NCBI RefSeq assembly: GCF_900451195.1
Contig: NZ_UGHR01000001.1
Location: 3,162,001 to 3,226,000 of the forward strand
Direction of reading: 5' to 3'
DNA: 64,000 nt
DNA from: Iodobacter fluviatilis
GTDB lineage: Bacteria; Pseudomonadota; Gammaproteobacteria; Burkholderiales; Chitinibacteraceae
Part shown: positions 28,178 through 38,026 of the stretch, in pieces
How the letters are laid out: each line of letters starts with the position of its first letter
Numbering within the stretch: the first letter of the stretch is position 1
The notes under the pieces: model-generated
The model's input: the letters and a program-made list of their open reading frames with translations, nothing else
The model's database searches: none
What the model was told of the DNA's origin: nothing
Position numbers and translations under genes: made by a program

Positions 28178-31100
28178 TTACTTCACCGCTAGAATACCCG
28201 CATCGCCTGCACGGCCAAGGCCATTTAAGTGTAGTTTCTGCTCGGCCGAGACCAGAGAATCACCGGCAGATTCAATCAATTTGCCGTTGGCATCAAATTG
28301 CTTCAGCAGATCGGTCATTTGCCCTACATGATCAGCAGAGACCAGCGTGAGGCTGGCATCGGCAGGCAATTGATCTTTCAATACCCCCACACCCGCAGCG
28401 GCTTGTTTCTCTCCTTCTTCAAAGGCAGAAATAGCCTGCACTAAATCAACCACTTTAGAGCGCATATCCGGTGCTGCTGCGGTAGCCGGGTTATCCGCCA
28501 CAAACCAGACGTCGGCAGCAGCATGACTGGATCCATCGGTGCTTTGATAAGTAGATTTCAGCCCTACAAAATTGCCGTTATCTTTTTCTGCTGTTTTGCT
28601 CACATCCAGATTTAGTTTGGCAATATCAAGCGACGCGAGTGTTTTCAGCTCTGATGTCTGGCTTATACCATCAGCGTTTTCATCCAGCCAAACACGCAGA
28701 TCATTAAAGCCATCGTCCTTAACATCAACCGTGCCATCTTGATTACTATCCAGCCCGGCCAGTGCAGCATAACCATCAGCCGCTTTTTCACCTGAGCTCA
28801 GTAACGTTGATGTACCAAACAGCTCTTTACCATCGTTAATCACACCATCGTGATTGCGATCCATGACCAGCAGACCATCTCCGCTGCCTACCCAGCCCGT
28901 ATTGATTTTTTCACCCGAGGCAAACAAATCAAACTTCACGCCACCCGCAATGCTTAAGGTATCTACCTTCCCATTCTTGTTCAAATCAAGAATCAGCGGG
29001 CTACCCAAGGCCAGATGAGAAATCTGATCCGTCGTAAAGGCCTGAATCTGCGACGTAGTCATTTGCATCACTTGCGTCGTGGTAATTGCCGCAACCTGAT
29101 TGGTTGTTAATGCCTGAATCTGGTTCGTGCCAAGCACAATAATTTGCTGAGTAGTCAGCGCGGCAATCGCTCTGGTCGTTAACATAACCAGATCAGAGGT
29201 TTCCAGAGCAGCCACACTATTGGTCGACAACGCAGCAACCTGAGCAGAATTCAATACCGAAGCCTGATCAGAAGTCAGCGCAACCGCCTGAGCTGTTGTT
29301 AACGCCCCCATTTGTTTGGTAGTAAGCCCAACAAAAGATGTGGTGATTAAGGCCGCCAGATCAGTTGTTTCCAGTGCAGCAATATTGGTCGATGACAATG
29401 CTGCCACTTGATTCGAGCTCAGTACAGCCGCTTGCAGCGCAGTCAGTGCCACAATCTGATCCGTAGTAAACCCGGTAGCAAGGCTGGCCGATGTTAATGC
29501 GACGACCTGATCGGTTGTCAACTTGGCAACCTGAGCCGTAGTCATTGCATTCACTTGCGCGGTATTCAGTGCGGCAATCCCCTTGGTGCTCAGCACAACC
29601 ACGTCGCGGGTTTCAAGCGCAGCGATGCTGTTGGTCGAGAGCGCCGCAATTTGCGAGGACGACAAGATAGCGGCTTGGTCCGTGGTCAGGGCAACCGCCT
29701 GATCGCTGGTCAGCGCACGCACCTGATTGCTGGTCATGGCCGCCACGGCTGTGGTGGTCAGTACCGCCAGATCGCGAGTTTCTAGGGCGGCAATATTGTT
29801 GGTGGAGAGGGCCGCAACTTGACGGGAAGTCAGCTCGATAGCCTGCGCGGTCGTCAATGCCACAGCCTGATCAGTGGTCAGACCCGCCAGCGAGCTGGTA
29901 GTGAGACTAATGACCTGGTCGGTGGTCAGATTCGCCACTTGATCGGTGGTCAGCGCTTTCACTTGCGCACTGGAGAGTGCAGCAATCGCCAGTGTACTGA
30001 TCACAGCCAGATCGCGTGTTTCAAGGGCCGCGATATTGGTGGTGCTCAGCGCAGCCACCTGACGGGATGTCAGGATGGCGGCTTGGGCGGTGGTCAATGC
30101 CGCAGCCTGATCGGTGGTGAGGCCCAGCAGTGAACCGGTGGTCAGGACCAATGTCTGGTCGGTGGTCAGGGTAGCAACTTGCGCGGTGGTTAGCGCTTTA
30201 ATCTGATTGCTCGACAGTACCGCAATCCCTGCTGTGCTGATCACCGCTAAGTCGCGGGTTTCCAGCGCAGCCATGCTGTTGGTGGAGAGTGCAGCCACTT
30301 GGCGGGTAGTCAGCACCGCAGCCTGGGCCGTCGTCAGTGCCACCACCTGATCGGTGGTAAAGCCACTGGCCACCGCGGCCGTGCTCAGGGCAACCACTTG
30401 GTCGGTGGTGAGATTCGCAACTTGTGCGGTCGTCAGTACATTCACTTGCGCAGTATTCAGTGCAGCAATACCGCTGGTTCTCAGGACCACTAAATCGCGA
30501 GTTTCAAGGGCGGCGATGCTGTTGGTCGAGAGCGCCGCAATTTGTGATGAAGACAGTGTGGCGGCCTGATCCGTGGTCAGCGCCACGGTTTGATCCGTGG
30601 TCAGTGCTCGTACTTGGCTGGTGGTCATCGCAGCAACCGCGGTGGTAGTCAGTACCGCCAGATCGCGGGTTTCTAGGGCGGCAATATTGTTGGTGGACAG
30701 TGCCGCAACCTGACGGGAAGTCAGCTCGATAGCCTGTGCGGTCGTCAATGCCACAGCCTGATCAGTGGTCAGACCCGCCAGCGAGCTGGTAGTGAGACTA
30801 ATGACCTGGTCGGTGGTCAGATTCGCCACTTGATCGGTGGTCAGCGCTTTCACTTGCGCACTGGAGAGTGCAGCAATCGCCAGTGTACTGATCACAGCCA
30901 GATCGCGTGTTTCAAGGGCCGCGATATTGGTGGTGCTCAGCGCAGCCACCTGACGGGATGTCAGAATGGCGGCTTGGGCAGTCGTCAGTGCCGCAGCCTG
31001 ATCGGTGGTGAGCCCCAACAGTGAGCCGGTGGTCAGGACCAATGTCTGGTCGGTGGTCAGGGTGGCAACTTGCGCGGTGGTCAGCGCTTTAATCTGATTG

Positions 31101-34100
31101 CTCGACAGTACCGCAATCCCTGCTGTGCTGATCACCGCTAAGTCGCGGGTTTCCAGCGCAGCCATGCTGTTGGTGGAGAGTGCAGCCACTTGGCGGGTGG
31201 TCAGCACCGCAGCCTGGGCCGTCGTCAGTGCCACCACCTGATCGGTGGTGAAGCCACTGGCCACTGCGGCCGTGCTCAGGGCAACCACTTGGTCAGTGGT
31301 GAGATTCGCGACCTGTGCGGTCGTCAGTACATTCACTTGCGCAGTATTCAGTGCAGCAATACCGCTGGTTCTCAGGACCACTAAATCGCGAGTTTCAAGG
31401 GCGGCTACGCTGCCGGTGGACAGTGCGGCAATTTGTGATGAAGACAGTGTGGCGGCCTGATCCGTGGTCAGCGCTACGGTTTGATCCGTGGTCAGGGCTC
31501 GTACCTGGCTGGTGGTCATCGCAGCAACCGCGGTGGTAGTCAGTACCGCCAGATCGCGGGTTTCTAGGGCGGCAATATTGTTGGTGGAGAGGGCCGCAAC
31601 CTGACGCGATGTCAGCTCGATAGCCTGTGCGGTCGTCAATGCCACAGCCTGATCAGTGGTCAGCCCCGCCAACGAGCTGGTGGTGAGACTAATAACTTGG
31701 TCGGTGGTCAGATTCGCCACTTGATCGGTGGTCAGCGCTTTAACCTGCGCACTAGAGAGTGCTGCAATCGCCAGTGTACTGATCACGGCCAGATCGCGTG
31801 TTTCAAGAGCGGCGATATTGGTGGTGCTCAGCGCAGCCACCTGACGGGATGTCAGAATGGCGGCTTGGGCGGTGGTCAATGCCGCAGCCTGATCGGTGGT
31901 GAGGCCCAGCAGTGAGCCGGTGGTCAGGACCAATGTCTGGTCGGTGGTCAGGGTAGCAACTTGCGCGGTGGTTAGCGCTTTAATCTGATTGCTCGACAGT
32001 ACCGCAATCCCTGCTGTGCTGATCACCGCTAAGTCGCGGGTTTCCAGCGCAGCCATGCTGTTGGTGGAAAGTGCAGCCACTTGGCGGGTGGTCAGCACTG
32101 CAGCCTGGGCCGTCGTCAGTGCCACCACCTGATCGGTAGTAAAGCCACTGGCCACCGCGGCCGTACTCAGAGCAACCACTTGGTCGGTGGTGAGATTCGC
32201 GACCTGTGCGGTCGTCAGTACATTCACTTGCGCAGTATTCAGTGCGGCAATACCGCTGGTTCTCAGGACCACTAAATCGCGAGTTTCAAGGGCGGCTACG
32301 CTGCCGGTGGACAGTGCGGCAATTTGTGATGAAGACAGTGTGGCGGCCTGATCCGTGGTCAGCGCTACGGTTTGATCCGTGGTCAGGGCTCGTACCTGGC
32401 TGGTGGTCATCGCAGCAACCGCGGTGGTAGTCAGTACCGCCAGATCGCGGGTTTCTAGGGCGGCAATATTGTTGGTGGACAGTGCCGCAACCTGACGGGA
32501 AGTCAGCTCGATAGCCTGTGCGGTCGTCAATGCCACAGCCTGATCAGTGGTCAGACCCGCCAGCGAGCTGGTAGTGAGACTAATGACCTGGTCGGTGGTC
32601 AGATTCGCCACTTGATCGGTGGTCAGCGCTTTCACTTGCGCACTGGAGAGTGCAGCAATCGCCAGTGTACTGATCACAGCCAGATCGCGTGTTTCAAGGG
32701 CCGCGATATTGGTGGTGCTCAGCGCAGCCACCTGACGGGATGTCAGAATGGCGGCTTGGGCAGTCGTCAGTGCCGCAGCCTGATCGGTGGTGAGCCCCAA
32801 CAGTGAGCCGGTGGTCAGGACCAATGTCTGGTCGGTGGTCAGGGTGGCAACTTGCGCGGTGGTCAGCGCTTTAATCTGATTGCTCGACAGTACCGCAATC
32901 CCTGCTGTGCTGATCACCGCTAAGTCGCGGGTTTCCAGCGCAGCCATGCTGTTGGTGGAGAGTGCAGCCACTTGGCGGGTGGTCAGCACCGCAGCCTGGG
33001 CCGTCGTCAGTGCCACCACCTGATCGGTGGTGAAGCCACTGGCCACTGCGGCCGTGCTCAGGGCAACCACTTGGTCAGTGGTGAGATTCGCGACCTGTGC
33101 GGTCGTCAGTACATTCACTTGCGCAGTATTCAGTGCAGCAATACCGCTGGTTCTCAGGACCACTAAATCGCGAGTTTCAAGGGCGGCTACGCTGCCGGTG
33201 GACAGTGCGGCAATTTGTGATGAAGACAGTGTGGCGGCCTGATCCGTGGTCAGCGCTACGGTTTGATCCGTGGTCAGGGCTCGTACCTGGCTGGTGGTCA
33301 TCGCAGCAACCGCGGTGGTAGTCAGTACCGCCAGATCGCGGGTTTCTAGGGCGGCAATATTGTTGGTGGAGAGGGCCGCAACCTGACGCGATGTCAGCTC
33401 GATAGCCTGTGCGGTCGTCAATGCCACAGCCTGATCAGTGGTCAGCCCCGCCAACGAGCTGGTGGTGAGACTAATAACTTGGTCGGTGGTCAGATTCGCC
33501 ACTTGATCGGTGGTCAGCGCTTTAACCTGCGCACTAGAGAGTGCTGCAATCGCCAGTGTACTGATCACGGCCAGATCGCGTGTTTCAAGAGCGGCGATAT
33601 TGGTTGTGCTCAGCGCAGCCACCTGACGGGATGTCAGGATGGCGGCTTGGGCGGTGGTCAATGCCGCAGCCTGATCGGTGGTGAGGCCCAGCAGTGAGCC
33701 GGTGGTCAGGACCAATGTCTGGTCGGTGGTCAGGGTGGCAACTTGCGCGGTGGTCAGCGCTTTAATCTGATTGCTCGACAGTACCGCAATCCCTGCTGTG
33801 CTGATCACCGCTAAGTCGCGGGTTTCCAGCGCAGCCATGCTGTTGGTGGAGAGCGCAGCCACTTGGCGGGTGGTCAGCACTGCAGCCTGGGCCGTCGTCA
33901 GTGCTACCACCTGATCGGTGGTAAAGCCACTGGCCACTGCAGCCGTGCTCAGGGCAACCACTTGGTCGGTGGTGAGATTCGCGACTTGTGCGGTCGTCAG
34001 TACATTCACTTGCGCAGTATTCAGTGCAGCAATACCGCTGGTTCTCAGGACCACTAAATCGCGAGTTTCAAGGGCGGCGATGCTGTTGGTCGAGAGCGCC

Positions 34101-37100
34101 GCAATTTGTGATGAAGACAGTGTGGCGGCCTGATCCGTGGTCAGCGCCACGGTTTGATCCGTGGTCAGGGCTCGTACTTGACTGGTGGTCATCGCAGCAA
34201 CTGCCGTGGTAGTCAGTACAGCCAGATCGCGAGTTTCTAGGGCGGCAATATTGTTGGTGGAGAGGGCCGCGACCTGACGCGATGTCAGCTCGATAGCCTG
34301 CGCGGTGGTCAATGCCACAGCCTGATCAGTGGTCAGACCCGCCAGCGAGCTGGTGGTGAGACTAATGACCTGGTCGGTGGTCAGATTCGCCACTTGATCG
34401 GTGGTCAGCGCTTTAACCTGCGCACTGGAGAGTGCAGCAATTGCCAGCGTACTGATCACCGCCAGATCGCGTGTTTCAAGAGCGGCGATATTGGTGGTGG
34501 TGAGAGCCGCCACCTGACGTGAAGTCAAAGCGGCAGCTTGTGCAGTAGTCAGCGCAGCAATTTGATCTGTTGTCAGGCCCAAGAGAGATGCGGTTGTTAA
34601 TTGAACCGCCTGATCGGTTGTTAAATTAGCCACTTGTGCCGTCGTTAAGGCTCTGACTTGATTACTTGAAAGCACGGTAACCGGCAAGGTAGTGACAACA
34701 GCAAGATCACGGGTTTCCAGCGCGGCCACATTATTAGTGGAGAGAGCCGCCACCTGCCGGGTAGTCAGCACCGCAGCTTGGGCCGTGGTCAGGGCGACCA
34801 CCTGATCGGTCGTCAGCCCGCTTGAAAACGCCGCCGTATTCAGCGCCACTACCTGATCGGTAGTCAGATTAGCCACTTGGGCGGTGGTCATGACATTCAC
34901 TTGTGCAGTATTCAGCACCGCAATACCGCTGGTTCTCAGCACCACTACATCGCGAGTTTCAAGGGCTGCTACGCTGCCGGTGGACAGTGCGGCAATCTGC
35001 GATGAAGACAGTGTTGCGGCCTGATCGGTGGTTAATGCAACCGCCTGATCACTGGTCAGCGCCCTGACCTGGCTGGTCAGCATGGCCGCTACTGATGTTG
35101 TGGTCAGTACGGCCACATCCCTTGTTTCCAGTGCGGCAATATTTGTGGTTGAGAGTGCAGCCACCTGACGGGAAGTCAGCTCGGTGGCTTGGGCTGTCGT
35201 CAGCGCCACAACCTGATCGGTAGTTAAACCACCCAGCGCGGTAGTACTGATATTCACGGCCTGATCTGTTGTTAAATTAGCAACTTGATCCGTCGTTAAG
35301 GCCCTAATCTGTGTGCTGGACAAGACCGCCACGCCTTGCGTGCTGACCACGGCTAAATCACGGGTTTCGAGCGCGGCAATATTGGTAGTAGAAAGTGCAG
35401 CCACCTGGCGTGTGGTTAAAACGGCAGCCTGTGCAGTGCTTAAAGCAACCACCTGATCGGTGGTTAAACCACTGCCTATTGCACTGGTCGTTAAGGCAAC
35501 CACCTGATCGGTGGTGAGGTTACTAACCTGAGCGGTAGTCAGCACTCTGGCTTGCGTACTGGACAAAACAGCAACATCCGCAGTACTCAGCACCACCAGA
35601 TCACGGGTTTCCAGCGCGGCCACATTATTAGTGGAGAGAGCCGCCACCTGCCGGGTAGTCAGCACCGCAGCCTGTGCCGTGGTCAGGGCGACCACCTGAT
35701 CGGTCGTCAGCCCGCTTGAAAACGCCGCCGTATTCAGCGCCACTACCTGATCGGTCGTCAGATTAGCCACTTGGGCAGTGGTCATGACATTCACTTGTGC
35801 AGTATTCAGCACCGCAATGCCGCTGGTTCTCAGGACCACTAAATCGCGAGTTTCAAGGGCGGCTACGCTGCCGGTGGACAGTGCGGCAATCTGCGATGAA
35901 GACAACGTCGCGGCCTGATCGGTGGTTAATGCAACCGCCTGATCACTGGTCAGCGCCCTGACCTGACTGGTCAGCATGGCCGCTACGGATGTTGTGGTCA
36001 GTACGGCCACATCCCGTGTTTCCAGTGCGGCAATATTTGTGGTTGAGAGTGCAGCAACTTGGCGGGAAGTCAGCTCGGTGGCTTGGGCTGTCGTCAGCGC
36101 CACAACCTGATCGGTAGTTAAACCACCCAGCGCGGTAGTACTGATATTCACGGCCTGATCTGTTGTTAAATTAGCAACCTGATCCGTCGTTAAGGCCCTG
36201 ATCTGTGCGCTGGACAAGACCGCCACGCCTTGCGTGCTGATCACGGCTAAATCACGGGTTTCGAGCGCGGCAATATTGGTAGTAGAAAGTGCAGCCACCT
36301 GGCGTGTGGTTAAAACAGCAGCCTGTGCAGTGCTTAAAGCAACCACCTGATCGGTGGTTAAACCACTGCCTATTGCACTGGTCGTTAAGGCAACCACCTG
36401 ATCGGTGGTGAGGTTATTAACCTGAGCGGTAGTCAGCACTCTGGTTTGCGTACTGGACAAAACAGCAACATCCGCAGTACTCAGTACTACCAGATCACGG
36501 GTTTCCAGCGCGGCCACATTATTAGTGGAGAGAGCTACCACCTGCCGGGTAGTCAGCACCGCAGCCTGTGCCGTGGTCAGGGCGACCACCTGATCGGTTG
36601 TCAGCCCGCTTGAAAACGCCGCCGTATTCAGCGCCACTACCTGATCGGTCGTCAGATTAGCCACTTGGGCAGTGGTCATGACATTAATTTGCGCCGTATT
36701 TAAAACAGCAATCCCACTTGTTCTGAGCACCACTACATCGCGTGTTTCAAGCGCTGCCACGCTGCCGGTGGACAGTGCGGCAATCTGCGATGAAGACAGT
36801 GTTGCGGCCTGATCGGTGGTTAATGCAACCGCCTGATCACTGGTCAGTGCCCTAACCTGGCTGGTGGTCATCGCCGCTACGGATGTTGTGGTCAGTACGG
36901 CCACATCCCTTGTTTCCAGTGCAGCAATATTTGTGGTTGAGAGTGCGGCCACCTGGCGGGAAGTCAGCTCGGTGGCCTGGGCTGTCGTCAAGGCAACCAC
37001 CTGATCCGTCGTTAGGCCACTTAAAGACGATGTATTCAGGTTTACTACCTGATCTGTCGTTAAATTAGCGATCTGATCAGTGGTCAGCGCTCTGACTTGT

Positions 37101-37663
37101 GCGCTCGACAAGACCGCCACACCTTGCGTGCTGATCACGGCTAAATCACGGGTTTCGAGCGCGGCAATATTGGCAGTAGAAAGCGCCGCAACCTGACGTG
37201 AAGTGAGTACGGCCGCCTGTGCCGTACTTAAAGCAACAATTTGATCCGTACTGAATCCAGAACCTACAACCGTGGTAGTCAGGGCAACAACCTGGTCTGT
37301 GGTCAGATTATTAACCTGAGCAGTGGTCAATGCTCTGGCTTGCGAACTAGAGAGCGAGGCAATGCCGGATGTACTCAATACAATAAGATCGCGCGTTTCA
37401 AGGGCCGCAACGTTTGTACTTGTCAGGGCGGCAATCTGGCGCGTGGTCAGGACTTGTGCTTGGGCCGTGGTGAGCGCCACAACCTGATCGGTGGTTAAGC
37501 CTCGGTTAATTTGCGAAGTGGTCAGCACCACAATCTGCGCGGTAGTTAACGCTGCAAACTGGCTGGTAGAAAATTCCGCTATATCTGCGGTCGTAAATCC
37601 AGCGATTTGCTGGGTTGTCAGTGCAGCAACCTGTGCCGTCGACAGTGCAGTGATATAGCTCAT
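28178..37663 (-). CDS. Giant Thr-rich octapeptide-repeat protein, putative type I secretion substrate
   Basis: The protein has 3161 residues. From about residue 8 to 2880 it is one unbroken run of octapeptides with consensus [TS]T-x-Q-[VIA]-x-A-L. It has almost no Cys, Trp, Tyr, His or Pro, and a charged variant ALETRD recurs at fixed spacings. The last ~285 residues are non-repetitive with four EF-hand/dockerin-like loops (DLNKNGKVD, DRNHDGVIND, DSNQDGTVD, DENADGISQ), a Ca-binding tail common in type I secreted proteins. There is no N-terminal signal peptide. The ATG at 37663 has an AGGAAG site and replaces a TTG start at 37690. The exporter genes lie directly downstream. TT-x-Q is a helix N-cap pattern, so an alpha-solenoid is possible, as is a beta-solenoid. 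Automated annotation often labels such repeats heme utilisation; I see no support for that. Confidence 0.9.
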   Translation of the reverse strand: MSYITALSTAQVAALTTQQIAGFTTADIAEFSTSQFAALTTAQIVVLTTSQINRGLTTDQVVALTTAQAQVLTTRQIAALTSTNVAALETRDLIVLSTSGIASLSSSQARALTTAQVNNLTTDQVVALTTTVVGSGFSTDQIVALSTAQAAVLTSRQVAALSTANIAALETRDLAVISTQGVAVLSSAQVRALTTDQIANLTTDQVVNLNTSSLSGLTTDQVVALTTAQATELTSRQVAALSTTNIAALETRDVAVLTTTSVAAMTTSQVRALTSDQAVALTTDQAATLSSSQIAALSTGSVAALETRDVVVLRTSGIAVLNTAQINVMTTAQVANLTTDQVVALNTAAFSSGLTTDQVVALTTAQAAVLTTRQVVALSTNNVAALETRDLVVLSTADVAVLSSTQTRVLTTAQVNNLTTDQVVALTTSAIGSGLTTDQVVALSTAQAAVLTTRQVAALSTTNIAALETRDLAVISTQGVAVLSSAQIRALTTDQVANLTTDQAVNISTTALGGLTTDQVVALTTAQATELTSRQVAALSTTNIAALETRDVAVLTTTSVAAMLTSQVRALTSDQAVALTTDQAATLSSSQIAALSTGSVAALETRDLVVLRTSGIAVLNTAQVNVMTTAQVANLTTDQVVALNTAAFSSGLTTDQVVALTTAQAAVLTTRQVAALSTNNVAALETRDLVVLSTADVAVLSSTQARVLTTAQVSNLTTDQVVALTTSAIGSGLTTDQVVALSTAQAAVLTTRQVAALSTTNIAALETRDLAVVSTQGVAVLSSTQIRALTTDQVANLTTDQAVNISTTALGGLTTDQVVALTTAQATELTSRQVAALSTTNIAALETRDVAVLTTTSVAAMLTSQVRALTSDQAVALTTDQAATLSSSQIAALSTGSVAALETRDVVVLRTSGIAVLNTAQVNVMTTAQVANLTTDQVVALNTAAFSSGLTTDQVVALTTAQAAVLTTRQVAALSTNNVAALETRDLAVVTTLPVTVLSSNQVRALTTAQVANLTTDQAVQLTTASLLGLTTDQIAALTTAQAAALTSRQVAALTTTNIAALETRDLAVISTLAIAALSSAQVKALTTDQVANLTTDQVISLTTSSLAGLTTDQAVALTTAQAIELTSRQVAALSTNNIAALETRDLAVLTTTAVAAMTTSQVRALTTDQTVALTTDQAATLSSSQIAALSTNSIAALETRDLVVLRTSGIAALNTAQVNVLTTAQVANLTTDQVVALSTAAVASGFTTDQVVALTTAQAAVLTTRQVAALSTNSMAALETRDLAVISTAGIAVLSSNQIKALTTAQVATLTTDQTLVLTTGSLLGLTTDQAAALTTAQAAILTSRQVAALSTTNIAALETRDLAVISTLAIAALSSAQVKALTTDQVANLTTDQVISLTTSSLAGLTTDQAVALTTAQAIELTSRQVAALSTNNIAALETRDLAVLTTTAVAAMTTSQVRALTTDQTVALTTDQAATLSSSQIAALSTGSVAALETRDLVVLRTSGIAALNTAQVNVLTTAQVANLTTDQVVALSTAAVASGFTTDQVVALTTAQAAVLTTRQVAALSTNSMAALETRDLAVISTAGIAVLSSNQIKALTTAQVATLTTDQTLVLTTGSLLGLTTDQAAALTTAQAAILTSRQVAALSTTNIAALETRDLAVISTLAIAALSSAQVKALTTDQVANLTTDQVISLTTSSLAGLTTDQAVALTTAQAIELTSRQVAALSTNNIAALETRDLAVLTTTAVAAMTTSQVRALTTDQTVALTTDQAATLSSSQIAALSTGSVAALETRDLVVLRTSGIAALNTAQVNVLTTAQVANLTTDQVVALSTAAVASGFTTDQVVALTTAQAAVLTTRQVAALSTNSMAALETRDLAVISTAGIAVLSSNQIKALTTAQVATLTTDQTLVLTTGSLLGLTTDQAAALTTAQAAILTSRQVAALSTTNIAALETRDLAVISTLAIAALSSAQVKALTTDQVANLTTDQVISLTTSSLAGLTTDQAVALTTAQAIELTSRQVAALSTNNIAALETRDLAVLTTTAVAAMTTSQVRALTTDQTVALTTDQAATLSSSQIAALSTGSVAALETRDLVVLRTSGIAALNTAQVNVLTTAQVANLTTDQVVALSTAAVASGFTTDQVVALTTAQAAVLTTRQVAALSTNSMAALETRDLAVISTAGIAVLSSNQIKALTTAQVATLTTDQTLVLTTGSLLGLTTDQAAALTTAQAAILTSRQVAALSTTNIAALETRDLAVISTLAIAALSSAQVKALTTDQVANLTTDQVISLTTSSLAGLTTDQAVALTTAQAIELTSRQVAALSTNNIAALETRDLAVLTTTAVAAMTTSQVRALTTDQTVALTTDQAATLSSSQIAALSTNSIAALETRDLVVLRTSGIAALNTAQVNVLTTAQVANLTTDQVVALSTAAVASGFTTDQVVALTTAQAAVLTTRQVAALSTNSMAALETRDLAVISTAGIAVLSSNQIKALTTAQVATLTTDQTLVLTTGSLLGLTTDQAAALTTAQAAILTSRQVAALSTTNIAALETRDLAVISTLAIAALSSAQVKALTTDQVANLTTDQVISLTTSSLAGLTTDQAVALTTAQAIELTSRQVAALSTNNIAALETRDLAVLTTTAVAAMTSNQVRALTSDQAVALTTDQAAILSSSQIAALSTNSIAALETRDVVVLSTKGIAALNTAQVNAMTTAQVAKLTTDQVVALTSASLATGFTTDQIVALTALQAAVLSSNQVAALSSTNIAALETTDLAALITTSFVGLTTKQMGALTTAQAVALTSDQASVLNSAQVAALSTNSVAALETSDLVMLTTRAIAALTTQQIIVLGTNQIQALTTNQVAAITTTQVMQMTTSQIQAFTTDQISHLALGSPLILDLNKNGKVDTLSIAGGVKFDLFASGEKINTGWVGSGDGLLVMDRNHDGVINDGKELFGTSTLLSSGEKAADGYAALAGLDSNQDGTVDVKDDGFNDLRVWLDENADGISQTSELKTLASLDIAKLNLDVSKTAEKDNGNFVGLKSTYQSTDGSSHAAADVWFVADNPATAAAPDMRSKVVDLVQAISAFEEGEKQAAAGVGVLKDQLPADASLTLVSADHVGQMTDLLKQFDANGKLIESAGDSLVSAEQKLHLNGLGRAGDAGILAVK
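30133..34588 (-). repeat. Five tandem 891-bp (297-residue) higher-order repeats
   Basis: The motif encoding SLLGLTTDQ recurs near 30133, 31024, 31915, 32806, 33697 and 34588, an exact 891-bp step. Units two apart (for example 31190 and 32972; 30830 and 32612) are identical or almost so over long stretches, which implies recent duplication of a 1782-bp dimer. Partial units continue to about 29740. Confidence 0.88.
34700..37490 (-). repeat. Second higher-order array, about three 894-bp units
   Basis: The stretch encoding AAFSSGLTTDQ recurs near 34814, 35708 and 36602, an 894-bp step, one codon longer than the central array. These N-terminal units differ more from each other than the 891-bp units do, so this array is probably older. 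Confidence 0.75.
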
Positions 37664-38026
37664 TTTTTTCTTCCTGAAGAGTGACTTCAAACCACAATTG
37701 CAGACTTAGGCACTGTATTTACGCTCTAATTTTCCACAAAAGCTTACAAGAAATATTGTTTACTTATTTATAAAAATGTGATTTTTATTTAAACAAGCAA
37801 CAAATACCATCACTAACCACATCTATCGACAAAAATAAAGGTAACTTTAGCACAATTAAATGCTTATTTTCTTACATAATTTAATCGGCAAAAAAACCAC
37901 AAACCCCCGCTATGCTTTTGATTTTGCTCCAAAAATCACCATTAATTCAACAAAACCACCACAGCAAGCAGATCAATGGCTTAAATGTGACCACAATCAC
38001 AAAAAAGCACACCACACTCCGCTTAC
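37664..38026 (-). other. AT-rich upstream region of the octapeptide-repeat gene
   Basis: 363 bp with no supportable gene, strongly AT-rich between 37730 and 37870; it should hold the promoter of the giant gene and the 3' end of the HAD phosphatase transcript. No terminator or clear promoter boxes could be assigned. Confidence 0.4.

Larger units (their letters stand above)
29015..37640 (-). repeat. Octapeptide (24-bp) coding repeat array, about 359 units
   Basis: Consecutive 24-bp units encode [TS]TxQ[VIA]xAL. Units marked ETRD recur after 10, 7, 10 and 10 octads (80, 56, 81 and 80 residues, the 81 from one 9-residue unit with SGF or SGL), summing to 297 residues. The unit count is estimated from length. 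Confidence 0.92.

Noticed and set aside
29555..34212. Many 60-100 residue plus-strand ORFs rich in Gly, Gln, His and Arg
   Set aside because: They recur every 891 bp as antisense of the octapeptide repeats and change only with them, so they are by-products of repeat composition.
29015..37640. CRISPR-like or satellite array
   Set aside because: The 24-bp periodicity is fully explained by in-frame octapeptides; there are no unique spacers, leader or cas genes.
29015..37640. TAL-effector-like or heme-utilisation protein
   Set aside because: Repeat length (8) and sequence do not match 33-35 residue TAL repeats, and no heme-binding motif is visible; the latter label comes from automated naming.
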